A stretch of DNA of 13,293 nucleotides, taken from the NCBI GenBank assembly GCA_046154695.1, contig JBJXFI010000425.1, positions 1 through 13,293 on the forward strand. Direction: 5' to 3'. Below are positions 7,273-13,293 of this stretch, one piece after another. Position numbers and translations under genes: made by a program. Every line of letters begins with the position of its first letter. Position 1 is the first letter of the stretch. Source of the stretch: DALYLB01 sp046154695. GTDB taxonomy: Bacteria > Acidobacteriota > Blastocatellia > RBC074. The notes under the pieces were generated by a model. The model ran no database searches and was not told the origin of the DNA. It saw only the letters and a list, made by a program, of their open reading frames with translations.

Positions 7273-8460
7273 ATGGGCAATGAAGCAATTCTGGCGCTCG
7301 AAGACGGGCGTGTGTTTCACGGGCGCGCGTGGGGGGCGGCGGGCGAGCGAACCGGCGAGATCGTGTTCAACACTTCGATGATGGGGTATCAGGAGATCCT
7401 GACCGATCCCTCGTATGCTGGGCAGATCGTCACGATGACCTATCCGCTGATTGGGAATTACGGGGCCAACAGTGAAGACATCGAGTCGCGCCGCCCCTTC
7501 GCCGAGGGATTTGTCGTCCGCGAATATTCTGAAATCAGCTCGAGCTGGCGGGCGGAAATGACGCTCGACGAATATCTCAAGCGGCACGGCATCGTGGGAA
7601 TTTCCGAGATCGACACGCGCGCCCTGGTGCGCCACATTCGCGAGAAGGGCGCGATGCGCGCCTGCGTCTCATCGGTCGACAGCGATGAGCGGATCGTCAT
7701 CGAAAAGGCCCGCAATGCGCCCGAGATGCTCGGCCGCAATCTGGTGAATGAAGTGACATGCGGGGACGCCTACGATTGGGCGCAGATCCGCGACATCCAG
7801 CGGACGTTCGACGCACTGGCCGATTTTCGCGGCGAGGCCCTCCTGCGGCCGGAAGAGGAGCCGTTCCGCGTCGTGGCATACGATTTCGGGATCAAATACT
7901 TCATCCTGCGCTACCTGGCCGCGGCCGGATGCCGGGTCACGGTGGTTCCCGCGGGGACCTCGGCCGATGACGTGCTGGCGCTCGCGCCGGATGGAATCTT
8001 TCTCTCCAACGGGCCGGGGGATCCCGCGGCGCTGCCGGAAATCGTCCGGGAGGTAAAACGGCTGATCGGGGCCGCGCCGATCTTCGGCATCTGCCTGGGA
8101 CATCAGATCCTGGGGCTCGCCTTCGGCGGACGGACCTTCAAATTGAAGTTCGGCCACCGCGGAGGCAATCAACCGGTCAAGAACCTTCGCAACAACCGCA
8201 TCGAGATCACATCGCACAATCATGGCTTCGCGGTCGATCCCGACAGCCTGAATCCCGATGAGATCGAACTCACCCACTTCAACCTGAACGATAACTGCCT
8301 CGAAGGGATGCGGCACAAGTCCCTGCCCGTCTTCTCGGTGCAATATCACCCCGAGGCCGGCCCGGGCCCCCACGACGCGTCCTATCTGTTCCACGAATTC
8401 ATCGCGAACATGCGCGCCCACCGCGAGCAATTGACCCGGATCCTGGAGCTCAAGGGATGA
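7273..8460 (+). CDS. carA: Carbamoyl-phosphate synthase small (glutaminase) subunit
   Basis: A 395-residue cytoplasmic subunit that hydrolyses glutamine and passes ammonia to the large subunit CarB, feeding arginine and pyrimidine synthesis. The N-terminal CPSase small-chain domain (residues of about 5-150) begins with LALEDGRVFHG and includes FNTSMMGYQEILTDPSYAGQ and TMTYPLIGNYG. The C-terminal class I glutamine amidotransferase domain carries nucleophile Cys274 in GICLGHQ with His359 and Glu361 in QYHPEAGPGP, so the triad is intact. Other conserved motifs are YDFGIKYFILR, LSNGPGDP and TSHNHGFAV. GAGAGG at 7255-7260 is the likely ribosome-binding site, inside the end of the TPR gene. carB is not present in the window, so the partner must be encoded elsewhere. 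A strong terminator follows. Confidence 0.98.
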   Translation: MGNEAILALEDGRVFHGRAWGAAGERTGEIVFNTSMMGYQEILTDPSYAGQIVTMTYPLIGNYGANSEDIESRRPFAEGFVVREYSEISSSWRAEMTLDEYLKRHGIVGISEIDTRALVRHIREKGAMRACVSSVDSDERIVIEKARNAPEMLGRNLVNEVTCGDAYDWAQIRDIQRTFDALADFRGEALLRPEEEPFRVVAYDFGIKYFILRYLAAAGCRVTVVPAGTSADDVLALAPDGIFLSNGPGDPAALPEIVREVKRLIGAAPIFGICLGHQILGLAFGGRTFKLKFGHRGGNQPVKNLRNNRIEITSHNHGFAVDPDSLNPDEIELTHFNLNDNCLEGMRHKSLPVFSVQYHPEAGPGPHDASYLFHEFIANMRAHREQLTRILELKG

Positions 8461-8516
8461 CCGAAACACGCTGGCCCCGGAAAAGCATCTCACGCGAAGG
8501 CGGAAAGAGAGAGGCG

Positions 8517-8592
8517 AAACGGGAACAGGCGGCGAAGCAGACGAAGTCACGCGGGTGTGGTTCGTCTGCCTCGCCGCCTGTTCCCGTTTTTT
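8517..8592. terminator. Long intrinsic terminator shared by carA and guaB
   Basis: Arms 8517-8545 and 8561-8589 pair at 28 of 29 positions around a 15-base loop. On the plus strand the stem runs into six T residues (8587-8592), a classical rho-independent terminator for carA. On the minus strand the stem follows the guaB stop by about ten bases, and a pyrimidine-rich run with TTT comes after it, so it may also end guaB transcription. The stem is unusually long for a terminator. Confidence 0.88.
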
Positions 8593-8599
8593 GCGGCTT

Positions 8600-10066
<1,467 letters not shown>

Positions 10067-10084
10067 AGCGATTCACCATAAACT

Positions 10085-10116
10085 AAAAACCGCGCGATCG
10101 CCTGATCCACGCGGTT
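10085..10116 (-). terminator. Terminator-like hairpin just upstream of guaB
   Basis: Read on the minus strand, AACCGCG (10116-10110) pairs with CGCGGTT (10094-10088) across a 15-base loop, giving GGTTTTTAGTTT at the 3' side. The stem ends only about 20 bases before the guaB start. It could terminate rodZ transcription or act as an attenuator in the guaB leader. No promoter fits between the hairpin and guaB. Confidence 0.45.
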
Positions 10117-10214
10117 CGATGTATCCGGATTTTCCAAATTCACATGAAAGCGCACAGGCAATCACGTCAGGCCACTGCCACGAGCGCCCATTCCCGGCCC
10201 GAGACGGGAACGAA

Positions 10215-11027
10215 CTAATCGAGAAACTGCTGGTAATTCTCTTTCGTGATGACGACATTCTTCGCTACAACACTCGTCTGCGCGGGGAGTAGTTTGCTGA
10301 AATTCACGATGCGGTCGTTGATTGTAACCCGAATTCCCTCTGTATTCCCCACGGTCAGAAAGACAATCCTGTCATTCACGGCGAAGTCGCGCGTATCCCC
10401 CGCAATCAAGAGCGCCTGCTCGGGCGCCGCCGCATCCGGCTTGACCTGAATCCAGCATTCGCCGGTGGCGATCACCCGCACGCGCAGGGCGCCCGCGGGA
10501 ACTTCCAGGGTCGGACTCGCCTCGGGCGACGCGGTGGGAGAGGGTTCCGGCGTCGCTTCCGGCAGGGGAATCGCCTGCGCCGCCGGCATGACCGCCGTTG
10601 CCAGTTGACTCGTCTTCGACTCGCCTGAATTCGGCTCGTTGATCACGGGCCGGAAATATTCATACGCCGCATAGGCCAGCGCGGCCAGGATGACCAGCGC
10701 AAGGATGCTAAACAGAAGCCCGTTTCCAGATGATCCCTTGTTGTCGAAATCATCCACCCCCAATTGATAGGTCCGATTCGGCTCGATCCCCTGGGCTGCG
10801 AGCTGCTCGTCATAGAGCTTCAGCGCCTGGTCTTCATCGTACTGAACAAGTTTCGCGAACTTCCTGACAAAGGCCCGATTAAAGACGCCGCCCGGCAGGA
10901 TGTCGTAATTGTCGGATTCAATCGCCTGAAGGAACCGGACGCCGATGTGGGTCGAGTTGGCAATATCGTGAAGCGTGATGCCGCGTTCTTCGCGGGCTCT
11001 TTTCAATTCCTGGCCCAATGATGCCAT
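10215..11027 (-). CDS. RodZ-like membrane protein with HTH domain (DUF4115 family)
   Basis: A 270-residue single-pass membrane protein resembling RodZ, which links MreB filaments to the membrane and helps set rod shape. Residues 3-75 form the RodZ-type helix-turn-helix (LGQELKRAREERGITLHDIA, FLQAIE, LPGGVFNRAFVRKFAKL). A transmembrane helix spans about 103-124, followed by a Pro/Ser/Thr/Glu-rich linker and a C-terminal periplasmic DUF4115-type beta domain of about 90 residues (ECWIQVKPD ... GNTEGIRVTINDR). The frame is open back to 11114, but I chose 11027 because MASLGQELK is where family members begin and GGAAG precedes it. The upstream gap holds a good promoter. No mre genes are in the window, so the shape role is inferred from the family. 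Confidence 0.87.
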   Translation of the reverse strand: MASLGQELKRAREERGITLHDIANSTHIGVRFLQAIESDNYDILPGGVFNRAFVRKFAKLVQYDEDQALKLYDEQLAAQGIEPNRTYQLGVDDFDNKGSSGNGLLFSILALVILAALAYAAYEYFRPVINEPNSGESKTSQLATAVMPAAQAIPLPEATPEPSPTASPEASPTLEVPAGALRVRVIATGECWIQVKPDAAAPEQALLIAGDTRDFAVNDRIVFLTVGNTEGIRVTINDRIVNFSKLLPAQTSVVAKNVVITKENYQQFLD

Positions 11028-11171
11028 GTCTTCCAGCCTTTTTAGCCTCTTTTTAGCTTCTATTTCGCCTCTTTGCGGAATCTTTGACGTTGTGTCGAGC
11101 CTGGAGGCCCACAAGCGCTCCCGGGCTGTGCGTATGCATTGGTTGAAGGCAGTACCACCTGACGAAAGAGT

Positions 11172-11200
11172 ATCTTATGTAAATCGATCAGGGCTGTCAA
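11172..11200 (-). promoter_or_regulatory. Sigma70-type promoter for the RodZ-like gene
   Basis: On the minus strand a perfect TTGACA (11200-11195) is followed by a 17-base spacer and TAAGAT (11177-11172, 4 of 6). Initiation near 11165 would give a leader of about 140 bases. The part nearest the gene is purine-rich, with AAAGAGGC occurring twice. The promoter lies just past the end of the DUF255 gene, which suggests rodZ is not dependent on readthrough from it. Confidence 0.6.
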
Positions 11201-11231
11201 TTTTCGCATTGCCTTCGGAGCCTCCCGGGGC

Positions 11232-13293
11232 TTATGAGAGCAGTTCCGCGAGCTGCCGCGGGTCGGTCACCGGGGCTTCGCAATAAAAATTGCGGCAGAC
11301 ATAGGCGGTCGCGCGGCCATCGAGGCTGTCGCGATTGGCGAGGAGCGGAACGGCGGCGGCCGCGGCGGCGTCTCCGGGCGAGCCGAGCGCGACGACCTTG
11401 TTGGGGAGATAGCGGTGGAAGACGGTCTCGACCAGCGCGCGGGTCTCCTCGGCGCGCGGATCCCCGAGAATGGCGATCTCAAGGGGCGAGGCCAGATAGA
11501 GGTCGAGCGCGCAGAGCAGGTGGCCGAATCCGCTCGGCATCTTCAGCAGGGCGGGGCGCATCAGCATCAGAATCCGCTCGCCGAGATCGCGATAGCGGTC
11601 GATCCCGGTCAGCAGCGACATGCGGAGCAGCAGATGCGCGGCGACCGAGTTTCCCGCCGGGGTCGCATTATCGTAAAAGTCGCGGGTCCGGGTAATCAGG
11701 GATTCGTGATCGTCGCTCGTAAAAAAGAACCCGCCCGATTCGGCGTCCCAGAACTGCTCGATCATTGTCTCGGTGAGCGCGCGAGCCTCGGTGAACCACC
11801 GCGGATCGAAAGTTGCGTCATAGAGGGCGAGCAGGCCGTCGATCACATAGGCGTAATCTTCCAGATAGCCATTGAGTTTGCTTTCGCCGGCCTTGTGGGT
11901 GCGCAGCAGCCGGCCGTCGCGCCTCAGATGCGTGAGCAGGAATTCGGCGTTCCCCACGGCGACCCGCCGATAATCCTCCCGATCGAGCGCGCGGGCGGCC
12001 TCGGCAAAGCCGCGCAGCATCAACCCATTCCATGCGGTCAGCATCTTTTCATCCCGCCCGGGCTTGATGCGCGCCTCCCGCGCCTCGAACAGAGCCTGTT
12101 TCCCGCGCTCCACCGCCGCGCCGAGCCGCTCGACGGAGACGCCCATCCGCTCGGCGGCGGCGGAGATCTCCTCCTCCACATGCAGGATGCTTCCCTCCTC
12201 GAAATTGCCGGCCTCGGTAACATCGAAAAAGCGGCAAAAGAGCGCGGCGTCCTCCGCGCCGAGAAGCGCGGCGACCTCCCTCGGCGTCCAGACAAAAAAC
12301 TTTCCCTCCACGCCCTCGCTGTCGGCATCCTGGGATGAATAGAATCCGCCGGACGGATCCATCATTTCGCGGCGGACATAGTCGAGCGTCTCGACGGCGA
12401 TTCGCTTGTAGAACGCTTTTCCCGTGACCAGCCAGGCGTCGAGATAGACCCGGGTGAGCAGCGCATTGTCATAGAGCATCTTTTCGAAGTGGGGAACGAG
12501 CCACTTCTCGTCCACCGAGTAGCGGTGGAATCCGCCCCCGAGCTGATCATACATCCCCCCCCGCGCCATCTTTTCCAGCGTCAGCTCGACCGCGTCGAGC
12601 GCCGCCGGATCGGCCGCCGTCTTCGATTGACGATGATGCCGCCGAAGCAGAAACGACAGCGTCATCGAGGGCGGAAACTTCGGCGCCCGCCCGAATCCGC
12701 CGTAAACAGGATCATGCCTTCGCAACAGATCGGCCGCGGCCTGATCCAGAATGCCGGCCTCGAGCGCCCCCTCGGCCCGGGGGGCCTGATCCAGCCGGCG
12801 CAACTCGCTGAGCAGCCCGTCGGCGCTCTTCTCGATCTCCTCCCGGCGCTCGCGCCAGGATTCCACGACCGAGATCAGGACGCGCGGAAATCCGGGGATG
12901 TTGTACCGATCCGCGGGCGGAAAATAGGTTCCTCCATAAAACGGCCGGCCGTCCGGCGTCAGAAAGACCGTCATCGGCCATCCGCCATGCCCCGTCATCA
13001 TCTGCACGGAGTTCATATAGATCGTGTCCAGATCGGGGCGTTCCTCCCGGTCCACCTTGACGTTGATGTAGCTGTCGTTCATCAGCTTCGCGATGGCTTC
13101 ATTCTCGAAGGATTCGTGCGCCATCACGTGACACCAATGACAGGCGGAATAGCCGATGCTCAGGAGGATCGGCTTGTCTTCATCCTTCGCCCGCGCCAGG
13201 GCCTCTTCTCCCCAGGGATGCCAGTCCACGGGATTGTGCGCGTGCTGCAGCAGATAGGGGCTGGTCTCATGGATCAGGCGGTTGGTGAATTTC
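11232..13293 (-). CDS. Thioredoxin-fold DUF255 (YyaL/SPATA20-type) protein, 5' end cut by window edge
   Basis: At least 686 residues are visible; the reading frame runs through the right edge. The visible start includes NRLIHETSPYLLQHAHNPVDW, the usual family N-terminus, so only a few residues should be missing. GTG at 13229 lies inside this conserved block and is not the start. The N-terminal thioredoxin-like domain carries a CHWCHVM motif, a CxxC pair at codons 13140-13142 and 13131-13133, then VKVDREERPDLDTIYM and GGWPMTVFLTPDGRPFYGGTYFPP. The remainder is a six-hairpin glycosidase-like alpha/alpha barrel (GGGFHRYSVDEKWLVPHFEKMLYDNA, TAWNGLMLRGFAEAARAL). The biochemical role of the family is unsettled. 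I see no export signal in the visible part. The RodZ-like gene follows after 204 bases with its own promoter. Confidence 0.95.
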   Translation of the reverse strand, partial: KFTNRLIHETSPYLLQHAHNPVDWHPWGEEALARAKDEDKPILLSIGYSACHWCHVMAHESFENEAIAKLMNDSYINVKVDREERPDLDTIYMNSVQMMTGHGGWPMTVFLTPDGRPFYGGTYFPPADRYNIPGFPRVLISVVESWRERREEIEKSADGLLSELRRLDQAPRAEGALEAGILDQAAADLLRRHDPVYGGFGRAPKFPPSMTLSFLLRRHHRQSKTAADPAALDAVELTLEKMARGGMYDQLGGGFHRYSVDEKWLVPHFEKMLYDNALLTRVYLDAWLVTGKAFYKRIAVETLDYVRREMMDPSGGFYSSQDADSEGVEGKFFVWTPREVAALLGAEDAALFCRFFDVTEAGNFEEGSILHVEEEISAAAERMGVSVERLGAAVERGKQALFEAREARIKPGRDEKMLTAWNGLMLRGFAEAARALDREDYRRVAVGNAEFLLTHLRRDGRLLRTHKAGESKLNGYLEDYAYVIDGLLALYDATFDPRWFTEARALTETMIEQFWDAESGGFFFTSDDHESLITRTRDFYDNATPAGNSVAAHLLLRMSLLTGIDRYRDLGERILMLMRPALLKMPSGFGHLLCALDLYLASPLEIAILGDPRAEETRALVETVFHRYLPNKVVALGSPGDAAAAAAVPLLANRDSLDGRATAYVCRNFYCEAPVTDPRQLAELLS

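Noticed and set aside
10094..10101. GCGATCGC, identical to the cyanobacterial HIP1 octamer
   Set aside because: I noticed only this copy; HIP1-bearing genomes carry it very often. It is best explained by chance in GC-rich DNA.
10130..10214. A possible purine-type or ZTP riboswitch before guaB
   Set aside because: None of the conserved core motifs of those riboswitches could be found; only the simple hairpin is supported.
11028..11114. A 29-residue upstream extension of the RodZ-like gene
   Set aside because: The family begins at MASLGQELK, and the extension is an Arg/Lys-rich stretch covering the leader and the natural ribosome-binding site.

Overview
The window is GC-rich, gene-dense bacterial chromosome carrying ten protein genes, nine complete and one cut by the right edge. 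No rRNA, tRNA, CRISPR array, insertion sequence or phage gene was seen. The mix suggests a Gram-negative bacterium outside the Proteobacteria, and Acidobacteriota is my best guess. The clues are a secreted S9 peptidase with a beta-propeller, a four-cysteine YggX-like protein, a Yip1-like/TPR membrane protein, a RodZ-like protein and a heptamer-repeat intergenic element. The taxonomic call is inference from protein style, not proven.

Layout. Bases 49-2151 (+) encode a secreted prolyl-oligopeptidase-type S9 peptidase. It converges on typA/bipA (2207-4033, -), and the 55-base gap is filled by an inverted heptamer-repeat hairpin that supplies both stop codons. A 272-base divergent spacer follows, then a rightward run: a ferritin-like protein (4306-4761), a YggX-like iron/oxidative-damage protein (4845-5126), signal peptidase I (5253-5900, with its own sigma70-type promoter), a Yip1-like/TPR membrane protein (5977-7266) and carA (7273-8460). 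The run ends at a very long terminator hairpin (8517-8592), which also lies just beyond the end of the leftward block. That block consists of a thioredoxin-fold DUF255/YyaL-type protein (11232 to the edge), a RodZ-like cell-shape protein (10215-11027) and guaB (8600-10066), all on the minus strand.

How the genes fit together. Most are housekeeping genes: translation GTPase, pre-protein processing, pyrimidine/arginine precursor synthesis (carA), guanine nucleotide synthesis (guaB) and cell shape (rodZ). The ferritin-like/YggX-like pair looks like a small iron-handling or oxidative-stress unit. I do not see a clear new multi-gene system. The points most worth a second look are the heptamer hairpin at 2146-2211, the zinc-ribbon-like YggX variant next to a haem-less ferritin with a basic tail, and hairpins placed over or just before the starts of the TPR gene and guaB.
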